A DNA stretch of 64,000 bases from Labrys sp. KNU-23 (GTDB lineage Bacteria; Pseudomonadota; Alphaproteobacteria; Rhizobiales; Labraceae), in contig NZ_CP043489.1 in assembly GCF_008330945.1 (NCBI RefSeq), forward strand, positions 1,426,001 through 1,490,000, given 5' to 3'. Shown here piece by piece: positions 1 through 7,204 of the stretch (within the stretch, counting starts at the first letter, position 1; each line of letters opens with the position of its first letter). Position numbers and translations under genes: made by a program. Below the pieces are notes generated by a model. It had not been told where the DNA came from. It searched no databases and saw only the letters and a program-made list of their open reading frames with translations.

Positions 1-234
1 ATCGATCTCGACTTCGAAGTCGCTCGCGCCTCCAAGGACCGGCCGCCCGAGCCCGAAAGCGCCACGCTGCTGCCCGCCGAGATCACCACCGGACCGACGG
101 CCGATCGCGGCCAGAGGCAGGAAAATCCCTTCGCCTCGCTCGGCGGCACGCCGCGCCAGGCGGAAGAGGAGGACGAACTGGACGTCGCCAACGTGTTCGC
201 CAAACTCAAGGGCATCAAGCAGAAGGAAGACTGA
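1..234 (+). CDS. C-terminal end of an unidentified protein (5' partial)
   Basis: An open frame runs from the first base to a TGA at 232-234, giving 77 residues with no start codon in view, so the gene begins before the window. The visible part is acidic and proline/alanine-rich and ends in a short basic segment (VFAKLKGIKQKED). It looks like a flexible tail rather than a folded domain, and I do not recognise the family. A strong hairpin with a T-run follows about 130 bases downstream, which fits the end of a transcription unit on this strand. No function is assigned. Confidence 0.6.
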   Translation: MDLDFEVARASKDRPPEPESATLLPAEITTGPTADRGQRQENPFASLGGTPRQAEEEDELDVANVFAKLKGIKQKED

Positions 235-363
235 GCTTCGGGCCACCAGCTCGAAGCCGCCGTTTGGAAGGGCTTTTCTGCCGATGGGGAAAAGCTCCTT
301 TGCTTGCGCAGCGGCCCGGACAGCATCTTCCCGGAGACATTGCAACCGGATACCGGCAACAAG

Positions 364-394
364 AAAGGGCGCGATCGATGATCGCGCCCTTTTG
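364..394 (+). terminator. Rho-independent terminator
   Basis: A perfect stem GGGCGCGATC / GATCGCGCCC with a three-base loop (367-389) is flanked by AAA and followed by TTTT. It is placed to end the transcript of the partial gene that stops at 234. Confidence 0.8.
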
Positions 395-400
395 TCATCC

Positions 401-470
401 GAAACTGGAGCATCGTCGCGAAAAGCGGATACCGGTTTTCGGCAAGAACGATGCGGCGACAAAGACCTGC
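401..470. repeat. Imperfect palindromic intergenic repeat
   Basis: GCATCGT near 412 is mirrored by ACGATGC near 449, around a core with AAAAGCGG and CCGGTTTTCGG. It resembles the short palindromic repeats common between genes in Hyphomicrobiales. It carries no open frame of its own and lies between a plus-strand terminator and a convergent minus-strand gene. Confidence 0.45.
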
Positions 471-521
471 AGCATCGGCCCCAATTCCGAAATCAGGCCA
501 GATGCTGTGGGAACACCGCCT

Positions 522-812
522 TTATGGCAGCGGGCGGCCGAACTCGTCCCGCACGCCCTCGTAGCGGGCGTAGCAGACCGGCGGGACATCGTCGTCGCCA
601 TAGAGGTCGCGCTGGTGCCCCACCTTCATGCCAACCTGATCCTGCCCTGTGAGCCGCACCAGGCTGGCGGCGATCGCCTCGAGGAAGGATGTGGCGCCAT
701 CGGCCACGGCGGCCGCGATCGAATAGTGCAGCCGCACCTGCGTCCCATGCAGGGCCGGAGCATAGCTCCAGTGCCGGCCCCATTCATCTTCGTGGAATTC
801 GACGCTCGACAT
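522..812 (-). CDS. Small conserved-looking hypothetical protein
   Basis: This encodes 96 residues starting at an ATG whose upstream sequence carries GAGG at suitable spacing. The product has a plausible globular composition, with Trp and Tyr, an Ala-rich helix in the middle and an acidic DLYGDDDVPP segment, and no signal peptide or membrane segment. The overlapping 190-residue plus-strand frame has the Arg/His/Pro-rich look of an antisense shadow, so I prefer this strand. It is divergent from the LysR gene at 943, across 130 bases holding a dyad, so it could be that regulator's target. I do not recognise the family and assign no function. Confidence 0.55.
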   Translation of the reverse strand: MSSVEFHEDEWGRHWSYAPALHGTQVRLHYSIAAAVADGATSFLEAIAASLVRLTGQDQVGMKVGHQRDLYGDDDVPPVCYARYEGVRDEFGRPLP

Positions 813-892
813 ACTCGTAACCTCAACAAAACGTAAATGCGCTCTCGCGATATGTTTCCTATTTTCAATGGTTTATGCTAGATTATCAACGG

Positions 893-910
893 GGTGAACC
901 TTTCTTCACC
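893..910. promoter_or_regulatory. Inverted repeat upstream of the LysR gene
   Basis: GGTGAA-N6-TTCACC is a perfect 6-6-6 dyad in the divergent spacer, 32 bases before the LysR start. LysR regulators usually bind dyads in such divergent regions. This is a candidate autoregulatory site, by inference only. Confidence 0.4.
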
Positions 911-942
911 ATCAACAAAAACTTGATGATCATGAGGTAGGC

Positions 943-1863
943 ATGAGCAGATCGGGAGCCGGCCTCGGCGCATTGTGGACCTTTGCCGTCGCCGCCCGTC
1001 ATCTGAGCTTTGCCAAGGCCGCGGTGGAGCTCGACGTGACCCCCGCCGCCGTCAGCAGCCAGATCCGCGCTTTCGAGGTTCGCCTCGGCACCCGTCTGTT
1101 CTTTCGGACCAGCCGCAGCATGAAGCTCACCCATGCCGGCGAGGAACTGCTCGAAGCCACCGGCGGCGCCCTGCGCACCATCGACGAAGCTCTGCACAGG
1201 GCCGCCAACACCACCCAGCGCAAGAGCTTCACCGTGTCTTCCGGCTCTTCCTTCGCCGCCAAATGGCTGGTGCCGCGCCTGCCGCGCTTCCGCCAGCAAT
1301 TTCCCGACATCGACATGCGCATCGACATTTCCGATACGCTCGCCGATTTCAGCCGCCAGGAAGTCGACATCGCCATCCGCTTCGGTCGCGGCGCCTATGC
1401 CGGCCTACGCTCGGATCGCCTGTTCGTCGAGGACGTCTTTCCGATCTGCAGTCCTCAGCTTCTGCATGGACCCATCCCCCTGCGAGAGCCCAACGACCTG
1501 CAATATTTCACTCTGATCCATCTCGACTGGCACAGCCAGGATTCGATGTGGCCGGATTGGCGCATGTGGCTGATGGCCGCCAAGGCCGATAAACCCGACC
1601 CGACACGTGGTCTGCATTTCAGCCAGTCGATCATGACCCTGCAGGCGGCCGTCGACGGCCAGGGCGTGGCGCTCGGCAATACCAGCCTGGTGGGTGACGA
1701 TCTGGCGGCGGGCCGGCTGGTGCGCCCCTTCGACCTCTCGCTGAAGATCGCGCCGGAATTCGCCTATCATCTGGTGGCGCCGAGGGCAAAGGCGGACAAG
1801 CCGATGATCAAGGCCTTCCGGGACTGGATGCTGGCCGAAATCGCGGGCGGCAAGGCCGTTTGA
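943..1863 (+). CDS. LysR-family transcriptional regulator (GcvA-like)
   Basis: The 306-residue product has the usual LysR length. Residues about 5-65 form the winged helix-turn-helix (LSFAKAAVELDVTPAAVSSQ, then the RLGTRLFFR wing), and about 95-300 form the periplasmic-binding-like effector domain. The segment with QEVDIAIRFGRG matches the GcvA-like branch, in which this strand reads DxAIRxG. The ATG is preceded by GAGGTAGG. The gene is divergent from the small gene at 522-812, which may be its target. The effector is unknown. The next gene is convergent, so this regulator is probably transcribed alone. Confidence 0.9.
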   Translation: MSRSGAGLGALWTFAVAARHLSFAKAAVELDVTPAAVSSQIRAFEVRLGTRLFFRTSRSMKLTHAGEELLEATGGALRTIDEALHRAANTTQRKSFTVSSGSSFAAKWLVPRLPRFRQQFPDIDMRIDISDTLADFSRQEVDIAIRFGRGAYAGLRSDRLFVEDVFPICSPQLLHGPIPLREPNDLQYFTLIHLDWHSQDSMWPDWRMWLMAAKADKPDPTRGLHFSQSIMTLQAAVDGQGVALGNTSLVGDDLAAGRLVRPFDLSLKIAPEFAYHLVAPRAKADKPMIKAFRDWMLAEIAGGKAV

Positions 1864-1922
1864 CGGCCCGGATCGCGCTCATGTGTGGTGACCGCATCCA
1901 GACATGCCGACACTACAAAGCC

Positions 1923-2147
1923 TCAGGCGATGATATCCGGCGTCAGCAGGTCTTCCAGCAGGGACATGCGGTCCTTGAGATGGAGCTTGCGCTTCTTCAG
2001 GCGTTGAAGCTGCAGACGGTCGGGGGATCCCACCTGTTCCAGAGCGACAATCGCGGAATCGAGATCGCGGTGCTCTTGGCGCAATTGCCCCAGCTCCGCA
2101 ATCATCGCGGCTTCCTCCTCCTCGGTGAGCGGATTTGACAAGCCCAT
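1923..2147 (-). CDS. DUF465 (YdcH-like) small coiled protein
   Basis: This encodes 74 residues. The start is the internal ATG at 2147, because GGAAGG lies five bases upstream and the longer frame adds a Cys/Arg-rich stretch unlike the family. The product is almost wholly helical and charged: a heptad-like N-terminal half, then the DUF465 signature RLQRLKKRKLHLKDRM with its Lys-rich LKKRKL core. DUF465 proteins are 60-80 residue helical hairpins of unknown role. A second member lies 367 bases away on the other strand (2515). The family call is confident; the function is unknown. Confidence 0.85.
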   Translation of the reverse strand: MGLSNPLTEEEEAAMIAELGQLRQEHRDLDSAIVALEQVGSPDRLQLQRLKKRKLHLKDRMSLLEDLLTPDIIA

Positions 2148-2369
2148 ACCCTTCCATTCCGAATGACAGCCTCGGTATCTGGACCGTCCGGCCGCCCCGC
2201 ACCCCTTCAGACACGGTGCCGAACTATGCCGAGCCGATTCCTCGCCCGCAAGCGCTGCGGCAAGATATCGCCATCTATTTACACCCGTTTGGCAAAGCTT
2301 GCCGGACAACTTTCACAAGCCCTTCCTAGGCCTTTGATCCAGCATTCTTTTTGGTCCCTCCACACTGCA

Positions 2370-2383
2370 TTACCGTGCGGTAA
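2370..2383. promoter_or_regulatory. Dyad TTACCG-TG-CGGTAA in an AT-rich spacer
   Basis: A perfect 6-2-6 inverted repeat lies 131 bases upstream of the DUF465 gene at 2515, between the two divergent DUF465 genes. The spacer around it is visibly AT-richer than its neighbours. It is a candidate operator; no regulator can be named. Confidence 0.3.
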
Positions 2384-2514
2384 GCTATTGTTCCGACTAA
2401 ATTTATTGTTGCTTTGCACAATCGATTCACGCCCGGAATCCGCGATTTTCCTTCGACATGCGTGTCTTTTCGTGAGAACGTTCAATGTCGGAACTGTGAC
2501 ACAAGGAGCCGTTA

Positions 2515-2694
2515 ATGCCTGTGCAGTCGCATTTGGTTGAACTGGAGCGCAAACATCACGCTCTTGAAACGGAACTCACCATCGCACTGGCTCATCCCTC
2601 CTCGGATGACCTCAAAATCGCAGAGCTGAAGCGCAAGAAACTCCTTCTCAAAGACGAAATTGCAAGGTTGAAGAGCGCCGAGAGGCTGCACTGA
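2515..2694 (+). CDS. DUF465 (YdcH-like) small protein, second copy
   Basis: A 59-residue gene, MPVQSHLVELERKHHALETE onward. The ATG at 2515 follows AAGGAG with a six-base spacer, one of the best ribosome-binding sites in the window, and the frame ends at TGA 2692-2694 just ahead of a terminator. The product is helical with the family signature KIAELKRKKLLLKDEIARL. It is shorter than its neighbour at 1923-2147 and lacks the acidic N-terminal stretch. It is easily missed because of its length. Promoter, gene and terminator all look intact, so it is probably a monocistronic, well-translated gene. Confidence 0.85.
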   Translation: MPVQSHLVELERKHHALETELTIALAHPSSDDLKIAELKRKKLLLKDEIARLKSAERLH

Positions 2695-2718
2695 ACCAGT
2701 CAAAGCTGGTGTATGTTG

Positions 2719-2760
2719 ACCGCCGGACCGGAGCAAAATCTGGTGCCGGCGGTTTCATTT
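2719..2760 (+). terminator. Rho-independent terminator after the DUF465 gene
   Basis: Stem ACCGCCGG / CCGGCGGT with a 19-base loop, followed by TTCATTTTG. It lies 25 bases after the stop at 2694. Confidence 0.65.
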
Positions 2761-2866
2761 TGTGGCCACTTCTCAGTTGAGCCATGTGTCAATTGATACG
2801 GACAGCTCCCCCAGACAGGTTCATCATCGGCTGCGATCGAAGCAATAGCCCATGGAGGGGTTTGCT

Positions 2867-4033
2867 ATGGCCAGCACGACACGCCATCTGGGAATTGGCC
2901 TCATTTCTTCCTTCCTGCTGGTCTGTGCCATCCTGCCCACCACGGTCGCCGGCCCGGCCCAGGCAGCGCCCGCCGCCGCCATCCAGGCGCAGGCTCCCAG
3001 CCTCGACGAATTCAAGGCCGTGCTGTCGGGGTATGGCCAATACATCTATTCCGAACGCTATGGCGAAGTCTGGAAGCCTTCGGTGGTCCCCGCCGGCTGG
3101 CATCCCTATCCGGCCTGCCGCTGGGTTTATGACCGCAATTTCGGCTGGACCTATGACGATCCCTCCATCTGGGGCAAGATCGTCCATCACTACGGCCGCT
3201 GGGCCTCGGACGGCAGCAATGGCTGGGTCTGGATACCCGGCACGCAATGGAGCCCCGCCTGGGTGATCTGGCGTGGCGGCGGCGACTGGACCGGATGGGC
3301 GCCGACACCGCCCGCAACCGACCAGCAGGAAATCAGCCTCGCCAATTTCAACGTCGACAGGCAATGGACCTTCATCGAGACGGCCAAGCTCGGCAATCGC
3401 TGCGACAACGAGCCTTCGGCCGTGCCAGCCGGCACCTTCGCCGGCTCGGCGCCGGTGACCAACATCAAGATCGTGCGCGGCATTGCCGTGTTCGTGCTGC
3501 CGCCGCCGGCCCTCATCGTCGATTATGACACCGGCCCGGTTGCGCCTTGGTCGGCCGAGTTTCTCGGCGAGTGGCTGCTCTGGCTGAATGCGGCTGCCGC
3601 TTCCGCCCCGCTGAGCATCGGCAATGTCAGTGCCGCGGCCTGCCCGCCGCCCGCCCCTGTTGCGGCGCCGACGGCCACGCCTGTCGCCCTGCCCGCGCCG
3701 GCAGCCCCCCGCTTCAAGTCCTGGAGCCCACCCCCGCCTCGCTATACCAAACCGCGCGAACTGCGCCGGGTCAATGCGCCGGAAGCCCCGCGCGGCAGGC
3801 GGCGGATCTATCCGGCGCCTGACTATGTCGAGGAGCCGCCGATCTACGACCCACCGCCCCGCCGGCGCCGCCCGCCCGTCTGGAATGACGGCCCCGTGGT
3901 CCAGAGGCCACCCCTCTACCCGCCATCGGGCCCGGTGGTCACGCCCTCGAACAATCCGATCTCACCCAACTCCGGCCAACGTTATCGCAGGCACCGGCCG
4001 CCTAGCCGCTATGAGGGCCAGCAAGTCTGGTAG
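2867..4033 (+). CDS. Exported Trp/Tyr-rich DUF6600-type protein with Pro/Arg-rich tail
   Basis: This encodes 388 residues. The ATG at 2867 is chosen over 2852 because GGAGGGG sits six bases before it. Residues about 1-35 are a Sec signal ending near AQA. Residues about 45-145 carry the aromatic repeats typical of DUF6600 (LSGYGQYIYSERYGEVWKP, then WVYDRNFGWTYDD, GWVWIPGTQWSPAWV and WTGWAP). The last about 140 residues are rich in Pro and Arg, as in low-complexity cell-envelope tails. It is probably periplasmic or envelope-associated with no known reaction. It seems to be a single gene between a terminator and the creatininase-family gene. Confidence 0.8.
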   Translation: MASTTRHLGIGLISSFLLVCAILPTTVAGPAQAAPAAAIQAQAPSLDEFKAVLSGYGQYIYSERYGEVWKPSVVPAGWHPYPACRWVYDRNFGWTYDDPSIWGKIVHHYGRWASDGSNGWVWIPGTQWSPAWVIWRGGGDWTGWAPTPPATDQQEISLANFNVDRQWTFIETAKLGNRCDNEPSAVPAGTFAGSAPVTNIKIVRGIAVFVLPPPALIVDYDTGPVAPWSAEFLGEWLLWLNAAAASAPLSIGNVSAAACPPPAPVAAPTATPVALPAPAAPRFKSWSPPPPRYTKPRELRRVNAPEAPRGRRRIYPAPDYVEEPPIYDPPPRRRRPPVWNDGPVVQRPPLYPPSGPVVTPSNNPISPNSGQRYRRHRPPSRYEGQQVW

Positions 4034-4129
4034 CAGGCACCGGCGGGTAAGGCCGAGAATGCAGGCGGGGCGTTGTAATGGCGCCCCACGGCTGTATGGT
4101 TCGGGCACCCCTTCTTCCTGGAATCGATC

Positions 4130-4954
4130 ATGCCCGCCTCCGCCTCCCTGCCCCGCCGCCATTGGTTCGAGATGACGACGGAGGATTTCCGCACCGGCAA
4201 TATCGCCGATTGGATCGCTGTCTTGCCGATCGCTGCCGTGGAGCAGCACGGCCCCCATCTGCCTGTTGGCGTCGACAGCATGATCATGCAGGGCTATCTC
4301 GAGCGTGCCATCCCGCTGATCCCCGCCGACATTCCCGCGACCTTCCTGCCGATCCAAACCATCGGCAAGTCCAACGAGCACCTGGAATTCCCGGGCACCC
4401 TCAGCCTCTCGGCCGAAACCGTGATCCGGGCCTGGACCGAGATCGGGGAAAGCGTGCACCGGGCCGGCATCCGCAAGCTTTTGATCGTCAATTCCCATGG
4501 CGGCAACATGTCGGCGATGGACATCGTCGCCCGCGAATTGCGCGTGCGCCACGGCATGCTGGTCGCCTTCACCTCCTGGCACATGTTCGGCTATCCCAGG
4601 GGCGCCTTCTCCGATGACGAGACGCGGCTCGGCATCCATGCCGGCGAGATCGAGACGGCCTTGATGCTCGCCTTCCGGCCCGACCTTGTGCGCATGGACA
4701 AGGCCAAGGACTTCCGTCCGGTCACCTACGAGATGGAGCAGGCCTTCAAATATCTGCGCACCGGCCGCCCCGGCGGTTTCGGCTGGATGGCCCAGGACAT
4801 CCGCCCGGAAGGTGCGGCGGGCGATGCCAGCAAGGCAACGCCGGAACACGGCGAACTCTCGGCCGAATTCGGCGCGCAGGCGCTGGTCGACCTGCTCAGG
4901 GATATCCGGGACTTCGATCTTTCGCGGCTCAAGAACGGGCCGCTGAAGAGCTGA
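4130..4954 (+). CDS. Creatininase-family amidohydrolase
   Basis: The 274-residue length fits the family. The metal-binding residues are visible in order: EQHGPHLP (Glu and His), GVDSM (Asp), NSHGGN (His) and HAGEIET (Glu). Members hydrolyse cyclic or linear amides: creatinine amidohydrolase, the formamidopyrimidine deformylase of riboflavin synthesis, and mycofactocin MftE. Nothing beside it (no creatinase, no mft genes) chooses among these, so the substrate is open. It converges tail to tail with the caspase-fusion gene, with only 11 bases between the stop codons and no visible terminator, so the two transcripts must overlap. Confidence 0.9.
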   Translation: MPASASLPRRHWFEMTTEDFRTGNIADWIAVLPIAAVEQHGPHLPVGVDSMIMQGYLERAIPLIPADIPATFLPIQTIGKSNEHLEFPGTLSLSAETVIRAWTEIGESVHRAGIRKLLIVNSHGGNMSAMDIVARELRVRHGMLVAFTSWHMFGYPRGAFSDDETRLGIHAGEIETALMLAFRPDLVRMDKAKDFRPVTYEMEQAFKYLRTGRPGGFGWMAQDIRPEGAAGDASKATPEHGELSAEFGAQALVDLLRDIRDFDLSRLKNGPLKS

Positions 4955-4965
4955 AGCCTCCGCCG

Positions 4966-7056
4966 TTACTCGACCTTGGCGCCGACCACGCCGACCCAGT
5001 TCCTGGTGATCTCGGCCTTGGCAGCAGCCTGTTGATCGAGTGTAGGGAACAACACCTTGGCATAGGCCTCGGAGGGCGGTAGCCTGGCGAGCAGATCGGC
5101 AGGGATCTTCTTCCTGGCCACCATCTCGTTGAAGCGGATCGGATGGCAATAGCCCTTGAGATAGCCGATCTGCCCCTCATCCGAGTAGAGGTATTCCATC
5201 CATAGCTTGGCGGCGTTGGGATGCGGCGCATAGGCACTGATGGCCTGAGCGTAGACGCCGCCAACCACACCGGTGGCGGGAATCACGACCTCGACCGGCG
5301 GATTGCCTTGGAGTGCGTCACGATCGGCCAGCGCATTGTAGTCCCAGCGAATGATGATGGGCGTCGTGCCCTGCGCCAGCGAAGCCCTTTTGCCGATGGC
5401 CGGAACGAAATTCCCGCGCTTGTGCAGATCGGCGAAGAGCTTCAAACCTTCACGGCTCGCCTTGGAGACATCGCCGTTGGAAATCGACAAACCAGCGGCA
5501 AAAACACCCTGAATCGCCTGATTTGACGAACGCGGGTCCCCCGCCAGGGCAATGCTCACGGCATATTCACTTCCGATCAAATCGCCCCAGTCCCTGGGAA
5601 TGTCTTTCACGAGATCCTTGTTCACCTGGAAGGACAGCACACCGTAGTAGTCGCCGTACCAGTGCCCATCCACATCCTTGGCAGCAAGCGGAATAGCGGA
5701 CCAGGCCGCCACCTTGTAAGGCTGCAACAGCCCCTCGGCCTTCGCCTTGACTGCAAAGGCGAGGCCGATATCGACGACATCGGGCGCTTGGCCATTTGAA
5801 CTGCCTCTGTTGCTTTTGATCGCTTCGAGTTCATCGCCCGAACCTGCTTCGGGATTGAGCTCGATCACGTTAATTCCGTATTTTTGCTTGAACCCATCGA
5901 TGATGCCGCCATAGCCGCACCAATCGCGCGGCAGGGCGATGACATTCAGGCTACCCTCCTTCTTGGCCGCGGCAATCAGGCCGCGCCCCAGGGACGGAGT
6001 GGTTGGTTCGCTACGCTGCAGACTCGCGATGCGGCTCTCGGCTTTCGCCACCAGATCGCTGCCGGCGTAAAGCCGCGTGAAGGCCGTAAGGGCCTCGATG
6101 TCACTCGAATCGGCGATCCGCGCCCAGGCCAGAGCGGCTAGGTCGACCTCGGCAGCGGGCGCTGTCTTGGCTTTGCCATTCTGAGGCGGCGAGACTTGAG
6201 GCAAGGCTTGAGGCAAGGCTTGAGGCAAGGCTTGAGGCAAGGCTTGAGGCAAGGCTTGAGGCAAGGCTTGAGGCAAGACTTGCCCCGGCTCGGCCAGGGC
6301 AATCACCGCTCCGCCGAGCGAGCCGTTGATATAGGGCTCCTGCGTATTGCCGGTGCCTGCCATGACATCGTCGCGAACCTTGCCGAGCGCCAGACGAATA
6401 TCGACCCCTGGCTCGACAAGATGCTTGACGAGCGAGGCTGTGAACGGGCTGTTAGGGCCGCTCCCGTCCAGCGCCAGCGTGCCGGCCTTTGCAGAGAAGG
6501 CGATCAGCGTGTTAGCAGTCGTCGGCTCCACCCGCGCCAAGCCACGCGTGACCGCACGCGTCGCGGTGGTGTGCGCCATGCTCTGCAGAAACGGATTGTT
6601 GCGACAGGCGTCGAGAATCACGAGTTTCAGGCGCGAGGCCCGGTCGACGGACCGCAGCAAGCGGTCGAGCGTAACGGTCTCGTCTTCGACGTCGCGATCT
6701 GTCGCAAGCTTGGCATCGACAGGCAACAGAAAATTGACGCCGTTCATCTCCATGCCGTGGCCGGAATAGTAGATCAGCGCAATATCCGCATTCGCCGTTT
6801 CATCTTCGAACGAACGCAGGGCCATGATCATGCCCGAGCGCGTCAGATCGACTTCGGTACGAACCGTGTCAAATCCCGCTTCTTTCAGCACTTCTGCCAG
6901 GGCGTTGACATCATTGGAGGGATTTACCAGCCGAGACGCCGCGCTGTAGCTGGCATTTCCGATCAAGAGAGCAACGCGCTTGGCGGCTAAGGCGGCCGTA
7001 GAGAAAAAGCTACAGGCGCCGAGCACAGTCAACGCGAGAAACAGCCGGCAGCGCAT
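4966..7056 (-). CDS. Exported caspase-like (C14) domain fused to an ABC-importer binding protein
   Basis: This encodes 696 residues. Residues 1-24 are an export signal; LGAC at 12-15 could also be a lipobox. Residues 26-255 are a caspase/metacaspase-like p20 domain with the catalytic pair in place: His100 in YYSGHG and Cys151 in LDACRNNP. Residues 261-287 are seven LPQ(A) repeats. Residues about 305-348 are a helical W..I..S.D.....F segment often seen after bacterial caspase domains. Residues 357-696 are a complete binding-protein domain, colinear with the mature binding protein at 10058-11161 and about two-thirds identical by eye (shared YSDEGQIGYLKGYCHPIRFN). GAGGGG precedes the ATG, and a TATACT-like -10 lies at 7087-7092. 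The gene lies downstream of the importer operon on the same strand. Each domain is confidently recognised; the combined function is unknown. Confidence 0.9.
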   Translation of the reverse strand: MRCRLFLALTVLGACSFFSTAALAAKRVALLIGNASYSAASRLVNPSNDVNALAEVLKEAGFDTVRTEVDLTRSGMIMALRSFEDETANADIALIYYSGHGMEMNGVNFLLPVDAKLATDRDVEDETVTLDRLLRSVDRASRLKLVILDACRNNPFLQSMAHTTATRAVTRGLARVEPTTANTLIAFSAKAGTLALDGSGPNSPFTASLVKHLVEPGVDIRLALGKVRDDVMAGTGNTQEPYINGSLGGAVIALAEPGQVLPQALPQALPQALPQALPQALPQALPQVSPPQNGKAKTAPAAEVDLAALAWARIADSSDIEALTAFTRLYAGSDLVAKAESRIASLQRSEPTTPSLGRGLIAAAKKEGSLNVIALPRDWCGYGGIIDGFKQKYGINVIELNPEAGSGDELEAIKSNRGSSNGQAPDVVDIGLAFAVKAKAEGLLQPYKVAAWSAIPLAAKDVDGHWYGDYYGVLSFQVNKDLVKDIPRDWGDLIGSEYAVSIALAGDPRSSNQAIQGVFAAGLSISNGDVSKASREGLKLFADLHKRGNFVPAIGKRASLAQGTTPIIIRWDYNALADRDALQGNPPVEVVIPATGVVGGVYAQAISAYAPHPNAAKLWMEYLYSDEGQIGYLKGYCHPIRFNEMVARKKIPADLLARLPPSEAYAKVLFPTLDQQAAAKAEITRNWVGVVGAKVE
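6196..6279. repeat. Seven 12-bp tandem repeats inside the fusion gene
   Basis: The unit TTGAGGCAAGGC (plus-strand reading) occurs six times exactly and a seventh time with one change (AGAC for AGGC). On the coding strand each unit gives Leu-Pro-Gln-Ala, forming the flexible linker between the caspase domain and the binding-protein domain. Because the unit is a multiple of three, slippage would change linker length without a frameshift. Confidence 0.97.
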
Positions 7057-7204
7057 GGATCCCCTCAGCTTCTTCTCAATGAAGCGAGTATATCACGCCC
7101 CTCATTCTGACAAAGAACCCTCGGAAACTTTCCCATATGCTCACCGGCCGGCCTGAAGCTGCTGTCGGCCGCCGTGCGGAGACAGCTGCCTGCCCGCCGG
7201 GCGA

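Noticed and set aside
264..836. 190-codon plus-strand frame
   Set aside because: Arg/His/Pro-rich, runs through a terminator and a repeat, and is antisense to the better minus-strand frame at 522-812.
6196..6279. CRISPR-like array
   Set aside because: The units are 12 bp, contiguous without spacers and inside a coding frame.
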